A DNA stretch of 64,000 nt, taken from assembly GCF_013359595.1 (NCBI RefSeq), contig NZ_JABFMP010000013.1, positions 94,711 through 158,710 on the forward strand, in the 5' to 3' direction. Below the pieces are notes generated by a model. It saw only the letters and a list, made by a program, of their open reading frames with translations. It had not been told where the DNA came from and searched no databases. Shown in pieces: positions 27,257 to 36,300 of this stretch. Positions within the stretch are counted from its first letter, which is position 1, and every line of letters starts with the position of its first letter. The translations under genes were made by a program, and so were the position numbers. This DNA is from Pseudomonas sp. C1C7 (lineage in GTDB: Bacteria; Pseudomonadota; Gammaproteobacteria; Pseudomonadales; Pseudomonadaceae).

Positions 27257-28005
27257 TCAGCATGCCCCCCAGCGAGCGCGACCTGCACGCTTACATCGAC
27301 CACCAACTGAGCGACGCCGACCGGCTGCTGGTGGAGACCTTTCTCGCCAGCCACCCGGAAACCGCCGCCCAGGTCCGCGCCTGGCAACAGGACGCCCAGC
27401 AACTGCGCGCGGCCCTGAGCGGCGCCTTGCAGCAACCGGTCAATCCGGACCTCGACCCGCTGCAAATCCGCCGCCGCCTGAAAAGCCAGTCCCGACGCCA
27501 TCTGGCCAGCGCCGCGGTGTTGCTGATCGCCGTCAGCATCGGCGGCTTCAGCGGCTGGCAGGCCCGGGAAATGACCCTGCTCAGCGCAGCGCAACCGATG
27601 GCCGATGCCATGCAGGCCTACCGGCTGATTGCCGAACAAGGAATGTTGCCCGCGGACTACAAGGCGGGCGATGACGGTGACATGCAGGGCTGGCTCGACC
27701 GTTACTTCACCCAGGCCAATCGCTTGCCGGACCTCACGGCTGCCGGGTTCAAACCGGTGAGCGGTCGCCTGCTCAGCACCGAACAGGGGCCGGCGGCGAT
27801 GGTGGTGTACGAGAATCAGGGCGGTAACAAGATCAGCTTCTACGTCCGCCCGCCGGGGCCGAAGAATTTCATGTTGCCCCGGGGTAGTCGCAGTGACGGC
27901 GGGTTGCAGGCCGAGTACTGGTCGGGGGGCGGCTACAACTACGCGATGGTCAGCCCGACGGACACGCCGACAGCGCGGATGCTCAGACAGACAGTGAATT
28001 TCTGA
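27253..28005 (+). CDS. Anti-sigma factor (membrane)
   Basis: 250-aa partner of the ECF sigma factor. The cytoplasmic N-terminus (about 1-80; MPPSERDLHAYIDHQLSDADR) looks like the small helical domain of anti-sigma factors. A single membrane segment (about 94-114, HLASAAVLLIAVSIGGFSGW) follows, then a periplasmic C-terminus (about 125-250). Start overlaps the sigma stop by one base of ATGA. It should hold the sigma at the membrane until an outside signal acts on the periplasmic part. No zinc-binding HxxxCxxC is visible, so it is not a ZAS-type factor. Assignment rests on position and topology. Confidence 0.85.
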   Translation: MISMPPSERDLHAYIDHQLSDADRLLVETFLASHPETAAQVRAWQQDAQQLRAALSGALQQPVNPDLDPLQIRRRLKSQSRRHLASAAVLLIAVSIGGFSGWQAREMTLLSAAQPMADAMQAYRLIAEQGMLPADYKAGDDGDMQGWLDRYFTQANRLPDLTAAGFKPVSGRLLSTEQGPAAMVVYENQGGNKISFYVRPPGPKNFMLPRGSRSDGGLQAEYWSGGGYNYAMVSPTDTPTARMLRQTVNF

Positions 28006-28078
28006 ACACCGGGTATAGCCAATTGAGCCGCCGCAGCTGCGACATGGATCGCGTGTTGGCTTAGTGACTCGGATGGAG

Positions 28079-28915
28079 TCAGCTCTGGCCAAACACCTGC
28101 GACGGCCGCCGCAACAACGGATCGAACGGGTTGATCCGCGGCCCGATCAACGCCGCTTCGCGCTTGAGCATCTCCACCACGGTGGGCAGGCGATCCGGCC
28201 CCAGGCGGTCGGTCACGGTGGCCACGCTCAACGCCGCCACCGCCCGGCCCTCGCGATCGAGGATCGGCACCGCCACCCCGGCCATGCCCTGCAGCACACC
28301 GGTGTTGCGCCCGGCATAACCGAGCTTGCGCACGTTCTCGACCTCCGAGCGCAGGAACACCTCGTCATACAGATGGAAATCCTTGAGCCGCGGCAGGTTG
28401 TAGTGGATCACCGTGTCGCGCTCCTCCTCCGGCAGGAACGCCAGGATCGCCAGGCTGCCCTGGCCCACGCCCAACGCCACCCGGCCACCGATATCACCCG
28501 TGAAGGTACGGATCGGGAACGGCCCCTCGCTGCGGTCCAGGCAGATCGCATCGAAGCCGCTGCGCGCCAGCAGAAACAGCGAATCCCCGAGCGAAGCCGA
28601 CAGCCGCAACAACGACGGGCGCACCAGTTCGCGCAGGTTGCCGCTGTTGCCTGCCCGCGCGGCCAGGGCGAAAAAGTCCAGGCTCAGGCGATAGCGCTTG
28701 CTGCGCCCGTCCTGCTCGACCATGCCTTCGTCCATCAGGCTGCGCAGCAGTCGGTGGGTGGTCGGTTGCGACAAACCGATCTGCTGCGCCAGTTGCGTCA
28801 CCCGCTCGCCGCCCTCGACGGTGTCACCCAGCGCCCGCAACACGGCAAACAGGCGCGAGACGGCGCCGACACCGACTTCATTTTTGCTTTCATTCCGCTC
28901 AATGGAATCTGACAT
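28079..28915 (-). CDS. IclR-family transcriptional regulator
   Basis: 278-aa IclR regulator: winged HTH at about residues 18-75 (VSRLFAVLRALGDTVEGGER, then IGLSQPTTHRLLRSLMDEGM) and a C-terminal effector domain (about 90-270, with the GMAGVAVPILDREGRAVAALSV signature). It is divergent from the amine-dehydrogenase/ABC operon beginning at 29162, so it most likely controls that operon. The 246-bp gap holds a GAATGAAAC/GATTCAGTGAAA pair (about 28946-28979), a possible operator. The effector should be the substrate of the operon, still unknown. Confidence 0.92.
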   Translation of the reverse strand: MSDSIERNESKNEVGVGAVSRLFAVLRALGDTVEGGERVTQLAQQIGLSQPTTHRLLRSLMDEGMVEQDGRSKRYRLSLDFFALAARAGNSGNLRELVRPSLLRLSASLGDSLFLLARSGFDAICLDRSEGPFPIRTFTGDIGGRVALGVGQGSLAILAFLPEEERDTVIHYNLPRLKDFHLYDEVFLRSEVENVRKLGYAGRNTGVLQGMAGVAVPILDREGRAVAALSVATVTDRLGPDRLPTVVEMLKREAALIGPRINPFDPLLRRPSQVFGQS

Positions 28916-29161
28916 GGGTTTTCCCGATGATTAATTTACTCACCGAATGAAACTGAAAATAGTCATCGATTCAGTGAAATAGGCCATTGAGCCCATCCTA
29001 GTCTTCGTCCTAATCTGCGTCCAGACAGGGGCGATTCGAACAACAGCGGCAGCCGACTCACGTCGAGCGCCAACGCACCCCGCAAACATTTTTTCGTATC
29101 TGCCCATACAAAAAAGCGCGCCTCGAGGCTGCGCATAACAATCTCAGGTGGAGGCGCACTC

Positions 29162-30187
29162 ATGGCTTTTTTGCAACTTCAGAAACTCGGCAAGCGCTAC
29201 GGTGAAATCGACGCCGTGGTTGCCACCGACCTCTCGGTCGAGAAAGGCGAATTCGTGTCCCTGCTCGGCCCCTCCGGATGCGGCAAGACCACCACCCTGC
29301 AAATGATCGCCGGCTTCGTCGAAGCCACCAGCGGGCGCATCGTGCTGGACGGTCGCGACATCACCCACGCCAAGCCCGCCAGCCGTGGCCTGGGCGTGGT
29401 GTTCCAGAGTTACGCGCTGTTCCCGCACATGACCGTCAAGGACAACGTCGCCTTCGGCCTGCGCATGCGCAAGGTGCCGAACGCCGAGATCCAGCAGCGC
29501 GTTGAGCGGGTGCTGAAACTGGTGCGCCTGCACCAGCACGCCGAGCGTTACCCACGCGAGCTTTCCGGTGGTCAGCGCCAGCGTGTGGCCCTGGCCCGAG
29601 CCTTGGTGATCCAGCCGCCGGTGCTGCTGCTCGACGAGCCGCTGTCCAACCTCGACGCCAATTTGCGCGAAGAGATGCAATTCGAGATCCGCCGCATCCA
29701 ACGCGAAGTGGGCATCACCACGCTGATGGTCACCCACGATCAGTCCGAAGCGCTGTCGATCAGCGACCGCGTGGTGGTGATGCAGGCCGGGCGCATCACC
29801 CAGATCGACGCGCCCTACACCCTCTACGAACACCCGCGCACCGAGTTCATTTCCGGCTTCGTCGGCAAGGCCAATCTGCTGCCCGGCGAGCGCGACAGCG
29901 CCGGCGTGGTGCAGGTGTGCAATCGCGGCCCGGGCGAACTGACCCTGAGCCTGCGCCCGGAAAAAATCGATCTGCGCGACGCCGGCCACGGTCGCCTGCA
30001 AGGCAAGGTCAGCAGCCGCTTCTTCCTGGGCAGCCAATGGCTGTACGGGGTGTCGACGAGCCTGGGCGAGCTCTGCGTGGTACGCCGCAACGACGGCTCG
30101 GCGCCGCTGAGCGAAGGCACGGCGGTCGGCCTGGATTGGGACGCGGCACTGCTGCGGGTGCTGAGCGTCGACGAGGTGATGGCATGA
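29162..30187 (+). CDS. Spermidine/putrescine-type ABC transporter, ATP-binding protein
   Basis: 341-aa ATPase of the PotA/FbpC/UgpC group. Walker A GPSGCGKTT (about 38-46), the ABC signature LSGGQRQR near 136 and Walker B LLLDEPLSNLDANL near 156 are present, with the switch histidine in MVTHDQ. A C-terminal TOBE-like regulatory domain occupies about residues 250-341. The ATG at 29162 follows GGTGGAGG. First gene in the operon, divergent from the IclR gene. Its stop overlaps the first permease start (ATGA), indicating tight coupling. Confidence 0.93.
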   Translation: MAFLQLQKLGKRYGEIDAVVATDLSVEKGEFVSLLGPSGCGKTTTLQMIAGFVEATSGRIVLDGRDITHAKPASRGLGVVFQSYALFPHMTVKDNVAFGLRMRKVPNAEIQQRVERVLKLVRLHQHAERYPRELSGGQRQRVALARALVIQPPVLLLDEPLSNLDANLREEMQFEIRRIQREVGITTLMVTHDQSEALSISDRVVVMQAGRITQIDAPYTLYEHPRTEFISGFVGKANLLPGERDSAGVVQVCNRGPGELTLSLRPEKIDLRDAGHGRLQGKVSSRFFLGSQWLYGVSTSLGELCVVRRNDGSAPLSEGTAVGLDWDAALLRVLSVDEVMA

Positions 30188-31053
30188 GTACCCTCGCCGC
30201 CATCCGCCAGGGGCGCCAGGGTTACTGGCTGTCCGCGCCGGCCCTGGCGCTGTACGTCAGCCTGCTGGTGATCCCGCTGCTGCTGACCCTGGTGCTGTCG
30301 TTCAACGTCTTCGACTACGGTTCGGGGATCAACGCCGAAGCCTATACCGCCGAACACTACAGCAGCCTGCTGGGCGATCCGTATTTCTACGAGATCTTTC
30401 TGCGCACCCTGTGGATCAGCGCCCTGACCACCCTGCTCTGCGTGCTGATCGGCGTGCCCGAGGCCTACATCCTCAGCCGCATGGGCACCCCGTGGCGTTC
30501 GATCTTCCTGATCCTGATCCTCACCCCGCTGCTGATTTCAGTGGTGGTGCGCGCCTTCGGCTGGAGCCTACTGCTGGGCGCCGACGGTCTGGTCAATCAG
30601 GTCCTGCAAGCCCTCGGCGGCTCGCCGATGAAGCTGCTGTACACGCCGTTCGCGGTGGTGATCGCGCTGGTCCACGTGATGCTGCCGTTCATGATCATTC
30701 CGGTCTGGACCTCGCTGCAGAAACTCGATCCGGCCGGTGAGCAGGCCGCGCTGTCGCTGGGCGCCAGCCACTTCACGGTGATTCGCCAGGTGGTGCTGCC
30801 GCAGGTCATGCCGGGGATTCTCTCCGGCACGCTGATCGTGTTCGGCCTGGCCGCCAGTTCCTTCGCGATTCCCGGTCTGCTCGGCGGACGACGCCTGAAG
30901 ATGGTCGCCACGCTGATCTACGACCAGTACCTGTCGGAACTGAACTGGCCCATGGGTGCGGCCATCGCCGTCGCCCTGTTGCTCATCAACCTGCTGATCA
31001 TGCTGTCGTGGAACCGCATGATCGAAGGCCGCTACAAGAAGTCATTGGGATAA
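30184..31053 (+). CDS. PotB-type ABC transporter permease
   Basis: 289-aa inner-membrane permease of the PotB type, with about six membrane segments and the EAA loop AGEQAALSLGASHFTVIRQV near residues 185-204. Its start overlaps the ATPase stop. A second permease gene follows after six bases, so the pair forms the heterodimeric channel typical of polyamine, opine and iron importers. The substrate is not readable; the co-transcribed dehydrogenase suggests an N-substituted amine or amino acid. Confidence 0.92.
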   Translation: MSTLAAIRQGRQGYWLSAPALALYVSLLVIPLLLTLVLSFNVFDYGSGINAEAYTAEHYSSLLGDPYFYEIFLRTLWISALTTLLCVLIGVPEAYILSRMGTPWRSIFLILILTPLLISVVVRAFGWSLLLGADGLVNQVLQALGGSPMKLLYTPFAVVIALVHVMLPFMIIPVWTSLQKLDPAGEQAALSLGASHFTVIRQVVLPQVMPGILSGTLIVFGLAASSFAIPGLLGGRRLKMVATLIYDQYLSELNWPMGAAIAVALLLINLLIMLSWNRMIEGRYKKSLG

Positions 31054-31059
31054 TCCGCC

Positions 31060-31854
31060 ATGTCCAGGAACGGTCCTTTCGCCCTGCTGTTTCACGCTCT
31101 GGTGGTGGTTTTCATGCTCGCCCCGCTGGTGGTGGTGTGCCTTGTCGCCTTCACCCCGCAGAACACCCTGAGCCTGCCGACCACCGACTTTTCCCTGCGC
31201 TGGTTTCGCGCCGTGTTCGAGCGCGCCGACTTTGTCGATGCGTTCTACAACAGCCTGATCCTGGCCTTCAGCGCGGCCTCGTTGGCCACGATGATTGCGG
31301 TGCCGGCGGCGCTGGCGATCACCCGATTCGAATTCCCCGGGCGGGATTTCTTCAACGGGCTGTTTCTGTCGCCGATCATCATTCCGCACCTGGTGCTGGG
31401 GGTGGCGCTGCTGCGCCTGTTCGCCCTGATGGGAGTCAACGGCAGCTTCGCCTGGCTGATCTTCGCCCATGTGCTGGTGATCACGCCGTATGTGTTGCGT
31501 CTGGTACTGGCCTCGGCCATCGGCCTGGACCGCAGCGCCGAACACGCCGCGCAATCGCTGGGGGCCGGGCGCTTCACGCTGTTCCGCCAAATCACCCTGC
31601 CGATGATTCTGCCGGGGGTCGCCGGTGGCTGGCTGCTGGCGTTCATCAACAGCTTCGACGAGGTCACGCTGTCGATCTTCGTCACCTCGCCGGCCACGCA
31701 GACCCTGCCGGTGCGCATGTATGTGTACGCCACCGAATCCATCGATCCGATGATGGCGGCGGTGTCGGCACTGGTGATCGCGCTGACCGCGGTGACCATG
31801 ATTGTGCTCGATCGGGTGTACGGCCTGGATCGGGTCCTGGTGGGCAAACAATGA
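31060..31854 (+). CDS. PotC-type ABC transporter permease
   Basis: 264-aa PotC-like permease with about six membrane segments and the EAA loop AEHAAQSLGAGRFTLFRQITL near residue 160. It follows the PotB-type gene by six bases and precedes the ferredoxin-like gene by seven bases, all on one strand, so transporter and enzyme are made together. Confidence 0.92.
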   Translation: MSRNGPFALLFHALVVVFMLAPLVVVCLVAFTPQNTLSLPTTDFSLRWFRAVFERADFVDAFYNSLILAFSAASLATMIAVPAALAITRFEFPGRDFFNGLFLSPIIIPHLVLGVALLRLFALMGVNGSFAWLIFAHVLVITPYVLRLVLASAIGLDRSAEHAAQSLGAGRFTLFRQITLPMILPGVAGGWLLAFINSFDEVTLSIFVTSPATQTLPVRMYVYATESIDPMMAAVSALVIALTAVTMIVLDRVYGLDRVLVGKQ

Positions 31855-31861
31855 GGGCGCC

Positions 31862-32152
31862 ATGGCACTGCTGAAACGACTGGCCGAAGGCGACCGCCCG
31901 GCCCTGGACTTTACCCTCGACGGCCATCCGGCCCGCGGCCTGCTCGGCGACACCTTGCTGACCGCGGTGCTGACCAACAGCGAGCACCTGCGCGGCAGCG
32001 ACTTCAGCGCCGCCCCCCGCGCCGGCTTCTGCCTGATGGGCGCCTGCCAGGACTGCTGGGTCCGTCTGGGCGACGGCCGCCGCGTACGCGCCTGCGCCAC
32101 CCTGCTCGAAGCCGGACAGCAGATCAATCGCGAGCCGGGGCGGTGTTTATGA
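31862..32152 (+). CDS. [2Fe-2S] small subunit of an amine/amino acid dehydrogenase
   Basis: 96-aa ferredoxin-like protein. Four cysteines (Cys57, Cys62, Cys65, Cys78) form a C-x4-C-x2-C-x12-C pattern for a [2Fe-2S] cluster. Its place just before an FAD/NAD-type subunit and a DAO-type subunit makes it the small electron-transfer subunit of a heterotrimeric dehydrogenase of the hydroxyproline dehydrogenase/sarcosine oxidase group. The paralogous subunit at 62620 has the same cysteine arrangement (C-x4-C-x2-C-x11-C). The start at 31862 follows GAGGGCGCC. It should pass electrons from the FAD sites towards the respiratory chain. Confidence 0.88.
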   Translation: MALLKRLAEGDRPALDFTLDGHPARGLLGDTLLTAVLTNSEHLRGSDFSAAPRAGFCLMGACQDCWVRLGDGRRVRACATLLEAGQQINREPGRCL

Positions 32153-32198
32153 AGAGGCTCAGGCGCCAGGCACAAAAACTAGTGCCATCCCCAATCAA

Positions 32199-32357
32199 CT
32201 GTGGGAGCGGGCTTGCCCGCGAAAGCGATCTGTCTGCCAACACAGTTGTTGAATGTGCCGCCGTCTTCGCGGGCAAGCCCGCTCCCACAGGGGGGCTGGG
32301 TCAGGCACAAAATCGGCGGCGCGACTCAGTCCACTGTGGGAGCGGGCTTGCCCGCGA
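32199..32357. repeat. Triple REP inside the operon (GTGGGAGCGGGCTTGCCCGC family)
   Basis: A REPIN (32199-32290) with GTGGGAGCGGGCTTGCCCGC and its inverted copy, then a third direct copy at 32334-32357, fill most of the 259-bp gap between the [2Fe-2S] and FAD subunit genes. It may uncouple the expression of the two halves of the operon. Confidence 0.85.
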
Positions 32358-32411
32358 TGAGGCCGGGACGGTCACCACCCATTATTCATTTGCTCGACAA
32401 CCGAGGTGTGC

Positions 32412-33767
32412 ATGAAGCCCGTTGTGATCATCGGCGCCGGCCCGGCCGGTATTCGTGCTGCGCAAACCCTGGTGGCTCATGGTGTGCGCCCGGTGTTGCT
32501 GGATGAAGCCGCGCGCGGTGGCGGGCAGATTTATCGGCGGCAGCCGGCAAACTTCAAGCGCTCACCGGTCAAACTGTACGGCTTCGAGGCACGCAAGGCC
32601 CAGGCCCTGCACCAAACCATTGACGACCTGCGCGAACAGTTCGACTACCGCCCCGACACCCTGGTGTGGAACGCCGAAGACGGCGCCCTCGATACCTTGC
32701 ACGACGGCCGCGCCGCCCGCCTGGAATTCTCCCGGGTGATCGTCGCCACCGGCGCCACCGACCGGATCCTGCCGGTGCCCGGCTGGACCCTGCCCGGTGT
32801 CTACAGCCTCGGCGCTGCGCAGATCGCCCTGAAATTCCAGGGCTGCGCCATCGGCGAGCGCGTGGTGTTCGCCGGCAGCGGTCCGTTGCTGTACCTGGTC
32901 GCCTATCAATACGCCAAGGCCGGGGCAAACGTCGTAGCGGTGCTCGACAGCTCGCCCTTCAGCGCCCAGGCCCGTGCCCTGCCCAGCCTGCTGGCGCAGC
33001 CGGCCACCCTGGCCAAAGGCATCTATTACCGCGGCTGGCTCACCGCCCGCGGCATCCCGGTGCATCAGGGCGCAACCTTGAAACGCATCGACGGCACGGA
33101 CCGCGTACAAGCGCTGAGATGGTGCGATGCGAAGGACGAACACGGCCTGGACTGCGATGCCGTCGCGTTCGCCCACGGCCTGCGCAGCGAAACCCAACTC
33201 GCCGATCTGCTCGGCTGCGACTTCGCCTGGAACCCGCTCAACCGCGCCTGGCTACCCCAACGGGACTCGACCGGGCGCAGCACCGTAGCCGAGGTCTACC
33301 TGGCCGGTGACGGTGCCGGGATCATGGGCGCCGACGCTGCGGAAATGGCCGGCGAACGCGCCGCCCTGGCCCTGCTGGAAGACATCGGCTACCTGATCCC
33401 GCCCGACCGCGCCGAACACCTTGAGAAGTCGCTACAACGAATCGGCGATTTCCGGGAGGGTCTGGAACGCGCCTTTGCCTTCCCCGAAGGCTGGGCCGCC
33501 AACCTTGCCGACGACGTGATGGTCTGCCGCTGCGAAGAAGTCCGCGCCGGCGACATTCGTCAGGTCGTGCGTGAAGGTCATTGGGAAATCAATCGGGTCA
33601 AGGCTCACTGCCGGGTCGGCATGGGCCGCTGCCAGGGCCGCATGTGCGCAGCCGCCGCAGCGGAAATCATCGCCTGCCAGAGCCATCGCGCCGTGTCCGA
33701 TATCGGCCGGCTGCGGGCCCAGGCGCCCATCAAGCCGCTGCCTTTTGGCCTGGAGATCGAAGCATGA
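32412..33767 (+). CDS. FAD/NAD-binding large subunit with C-terminal BFD-like [2Fe-2S] domain
   Basis: 451-aa oxidoreductase like HcnB/SoxA/LhpE. N-terminal Rossmann motif GAGPAG (about 8-13), a second dinucleotide-binding region FAGSGPLLYL (about 155-164), and an FAD-closing AGDGAGIMGADAA near residue 300. The C-terminal quarter has cysteines in VCRCEEV (372 and 374) and in CRVGMGRCQGRMC, a BFD-type [2Fe-2S] domain. The ATG at 32412 follows GAGG; a GTG at 32406 is possible. Its stop overlaps the DAO subunit start. Together with neighbours it forms a three-subunit dehydrogenase; the substrate is unknown. Confidence 0.88.
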   Translation: MKPVVIIGAGPAGIRAAQTLVAHGVRPVLLDEAARGGGQIYRRQPANFKRSPVKLYGFEARKAQALHQTIDDLREQFDYRPDTLVWNAEDGALDTLHDGRAARLEFSRVIVATGATDRILPVPGWTLPGVYSLGAAQIALKFQGCAIGERVVFAGSGPLLYLVAYQYAKAGANVVAVLDSSPFSAQARALPSLLAQPATLAKGIYYRGWLTARGIPVHQGATLKRIDGTDRVQALRWCDAKDEHGLDCDAVAFAHGLRSETQLADLLGCDFAWNPLNRAWLPQRDSTGRSTVAEVYLAGDGAGIMGADAAEMAGERAALALLEDIGYLIPPDRAEHLEKSLQRIGDFREGLERAFAFPEGWAANLADDVMVCRCEEVRAGDIRQVVREGHWEINRVKAHCRVGMGRCQGRMCAAAAAEIIACQSHRAVSDIGRLRAQAPIKPLPFGLEIEA

Positions 33768-34879
33768 TCGAATTCGACGCAGTGATCATCGGCGGCGGCA
33801 TCGTCGGTGCTTCGGCCGCGCTGTTTCTTGGCAAGGCCGGGCGCCGCGTGGCGCTGCTGGAAAGGGACTTCTGCGGTTCGCACTCAAGCGGCGTGAACTA
33901 CGGCGGCGTGCGCCGTCAGGGTCGGCCGCTGTCGCAATTGCCGCTGTCGCAACACGCCCACGCCATCTGGGGGCAGTTGCCGCAGTTGATCGGGATCGAC
34001 GGCGAGTACCAGCGCAGCGGTCACCTCAAGCTCGCCCGCAGCCTCAACGATCTGCACTCGCTGCAGGATTACGCCGACCGCAGCCAAGGCTTCGGCCTCG
34101 ATTTGCAGGTGCTGGACCGCAAGCAACTGCGTGCGCGTTTTCCGTGGGTCGGTGACGTGGCCGTCGGCGCTTCGTATTGCCCCGACGACGGCCACGCCAA
34201 CCCCAGGCTGGTATCTCCGGCGTTTGCCCGGGCTGCACGGCACCACGGCGTGCAAGTCCACGAGCAATGCGCCGTCACGGCCGTGGATCACGACGGCCAG
34301 CGCTTTCGCGTACGCACGCAAACCGGCCTGGAGTGGCGTGCGCCCTGGCTGCTGAACTGCGCCGGTGCCTGGGCCGGGACCCTGGCGGCACAATTCGGCG
34401 AACCGGTGCCGATGCACTCCGGACACCCGGCGATGCTGGTCACCGAACCGTTGCCGCTGGTGATGGACGCCAGTACCGGCGTCGAGGGCGGCGGCATCTA
34501 TGCCCGTCAGGTCGCGCGGGGCAATTGCGTGTTGGGCGGCGGCCAGGGCTTTGCCCTCGACGATACCCGCGCCCGCCCCGGCCAAAGCGCCGTGCTGGAA
34601 ATCCTTCGCCAGGCGGTCGAGCTCTACCCGTTTCTCGAAGGCGCCCAGGCGATCCGTACCTGGAGCGGCACCGAAGGTTACCTGCCCGATCGCCAGCCGG
34701 TGATCGGCCACAGCCGTACCCGGCCAGGTCTGTTGCATGCGTTCGGCTTTGCCGGCGCCGGCTTTCAGATCGGTCCGGCGGTGGGCCAGGCGCTCACCGA
34801 GATCATCTGTAGCGGCGCGTCAAAGACGTCGCTGGATGCGTTTTCCATCACCCGTTTTCACTCCATCTCCGTAGCTTGA
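33764..34879 (+). CDS. DAO-type FAD oxidoreductase (catalytic subunit)
   Basis: 371-aa D-amino acid oxidase/sarcosine oxidase-like flavoprotein. N-terminal FAD motif DAVIIGGGIVGASAALFLG (about 5-23) is intact; a C-terminal GAGFQIGPAVGQAL segment closes the FAD site. It should oxidise an amine or D-amino acid at the CH-NH bond, passing electrons to the [2Fe-2S] and FAD/NAD subunits encoded upstream. Its start overlaps the preceding stop (ATGA). In this locus no racemase or epimerase gene accompanies it, unlike in the 60.6-64 kb hydroxyproline operon, so the substrate probably enters already in the oxidisable form. Confidence 0.9.
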   Translation: MIEFDAVIIGGGIVGASAALFLGKAGRRVALLERDFCGSHSSGVNYGGVRRQGRPLSQLPLSQHAHAIWGQLPQLIGIDGEYQRSGHLKLARSLNDLHSLQDYADRSQGFGLDLQVLDRKQLRARFPWVGDVAVGASYCPDDGHANPRLVSPAFARAARHHGVQVHEQCAVTAVDHDGQRFRVRTQTGLEWRAPWLLNCAGAWAGTLAAQFGEPVPMHSGHPAMLVTEPLPLVMDASTGVEGGGIYARQVARGNCVLGGGQGFALDDTRARPGQSAVLEILRQAVELYPFLEGAQAIRTWSGTEGYLPDRQPVIGHSRTRPGLLHAFGFAGAGFQIGPAVGQALTEIICSGASKTSLDAFSITRFHSISVA

Positions 34880-34897
34880 TAGAGGAAGGTCGCGCCA

Positions 34898-35944
34898 ATG
34901 AATAACGTCAAACGCACTGCTCTGCTCGGTTTGTCCTGCATGAGCGCCCTGCTCGCCGTCACCCAGGCCCACGCCGAGCCGACGCTGTACCTGGGCATGA
35001 ACGGCGGGACCATGGAGCGGCTGTATGCCGACAAGGTCCTGCCGGCGTTCGAGAAGGCCAACAACGTCAAAGTGGTGATCGTGCCCGGCACCTCCGCCGA
35101 CATCCTGGCCAAGGTCCAGGCCAGCAAGGGCAACCCGCAGATGCACGTGATGTTCCTCGACGACGGCATCATGTACCGCGCCATCGGCATGGGCCTGTGC
35201 GACAAGCTCGAAGACAACCCGACCCTGGCGCAGATCCCGGCCAAGGGACGGATCAAGGATCAGGCAGTGGCCGTCAGCCTCGGTGTCACCGGGCTGGCCT
35301 ACAACACCCGCCTGTTCAAGGAAAAAGGCTGGAACGCGCCGACCTCCTGGATGGACATGGCCGACCCGCGCTTCAAGGACAAGGTCGTGTTCCAGTCCAT
35401 GGCCTCCTCCACCTTCGGCCTGCATGGTTTCCTGATGTTCAACCGGATCCAGGGCGGCAGCGAAACCGACGTCGAGCCCGGGTTCAAGGCCTGGCCGAAC
35501 AGCATCGGACGCAACGTGCTGGAGTACATTCCGAGCTCGGCGAAAATCTCCGAAATGCTCCAGACCGACGAAGCCGCACTCTTCCCGCTGACACCGACCC
35601 AGGTCACCGCCCTGAAACTCAAGGGCATGCCGGTGGAATACGCGCAACCCAAAGAAGGCGCCGTGGTGCTCAACGTCGCCGAATGCACCATCGCCAACAA
35701 CACCCAGCCGGAACTGGCGCAGAAACTGGCTGCGTTTCTCCTGACGCCCCAAGCCCAGGCCACTGCGCTCGAAGACGGCGACCAGATTCCCTCCAACCCC
35801 AACACCCCGACCACCGACCGCACACGCGGGCAGGTCGAGGCGATGAAGCAGTATCTGGAAACCGCGGTGGCGGTGGATTGGGACCAGGTCAACGAACAGC
35901 GCCCGGCGTGGAATGCGCGGTGGAATCGGAGTATTGAGCGGTAA
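34898..35944 (+). CDS. ABC transporter periplasmic substrate-binding protein (PotD type)
   Basis: 348-aa periplasmic binding protein of the PotD/FbpA class (family 1/8). Signal peptide at about 1-26 (ending AHA), then LYLGMNGGTMERLYADKVLP as the N-terminal lobe, and PNSIGRNVLEYIPSS in the hinge region. It completes the transporter encoded 3 kb upstream but is placed last, after the dehydrogenase genes. This confirms that transport and oxidation are one functional unit. It probably captures an amine-type compound. The start at 34898 follows GAGGAAGG. Confidence 0.9.
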   Translation: MNNVKRTALLGLSCMSALLAVTQAHAEPTLYLGMNGGTMERLYADKVLPAFEKANNVKVVIVPGTSADILAKVQASKGNPQMHVMFLDDGIMYRAIGMGLCDKLEDNPTLAQIPAKGRIKDQAVAVSLGVTGLAYNTRLFKEKGWNAPTSWMDMADPRFKDKVVFQSMASSTFGLHGFLMFNRIQGGSETDVEPGFKAWPNSIGRNVLEYIPSSAKISEMLQTDEAALFPLTPTQVTALKLKGMPVEYAQPKEGAVVLNVAECTIANNTQPELAQKLAAFLLTPQAQATALEDGDQIPSNPNTPTTDRTRGQVEAMKQYLETAVAVDWDQVNEQRPAWNARWNRSIER

Positions 35945-35971
35945 TTTCGCGACGTACATTGACCGTACGAT

Positions 35972-36002
35972 GATCGTTCCTGCGCAGCACGTGGGAACGA
36001 TC
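35972..36002 (+). terminator. Hairpin at the end of the amine operon
   Basis: GATCGTTCC (35972-35980) pairs with GGAACGATC (35994-36002) around a 13-base loop, 28 bases after the binding-protein stop. No clear T run follows. Possible transcript end. Confidence 0.5.
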
Positions 36003-36202
36003 GATACGTGAAGTATGAGGGTGGCAGCTGTACGCAGATTGGCGAACCGGAAGGTAGATTCCGGCAGACCCGAGGGCCTTCCACGTACAGCCACCATATC
36101 GAAAAGCTGCGACACCCAGACGATAAAACGCAGCGCCAATCCCCACAAGCCAGCCGATTCCGGCAACTTTGTAGGCCCTTGCCCACAGCCCTGTAGCCTC
36201 AC

Positions 36203-36300
36203 TCTGTAGGTGCGAGCATGCTCGCCATGGTGGTCAACGATGACGCGGGGCACCTGGATGTCCGCGGTGCCTGGATACTGATCGCGAGCAGGCTCGCACA
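36203..36300. repeat. Diverged REP pair (CTGTAGGTGCGAGC...)
   Basis: CTGTAGGTGCGAGCATGCTC on the left and GATCGCGAGCAGGCTCGCAC on the right. The arms are less alike than in other REPINs in this window, so it is probably old. Confidence 0.65.

Noticed and set aside
26878..28005. A single 375-codon frame spanning sigma and anti-sigma
   Set aside because: The first part is out of frame with the sigma factor and Arg-rich; the anti-sigma start at 27253 (ATGA overlap) is far better.
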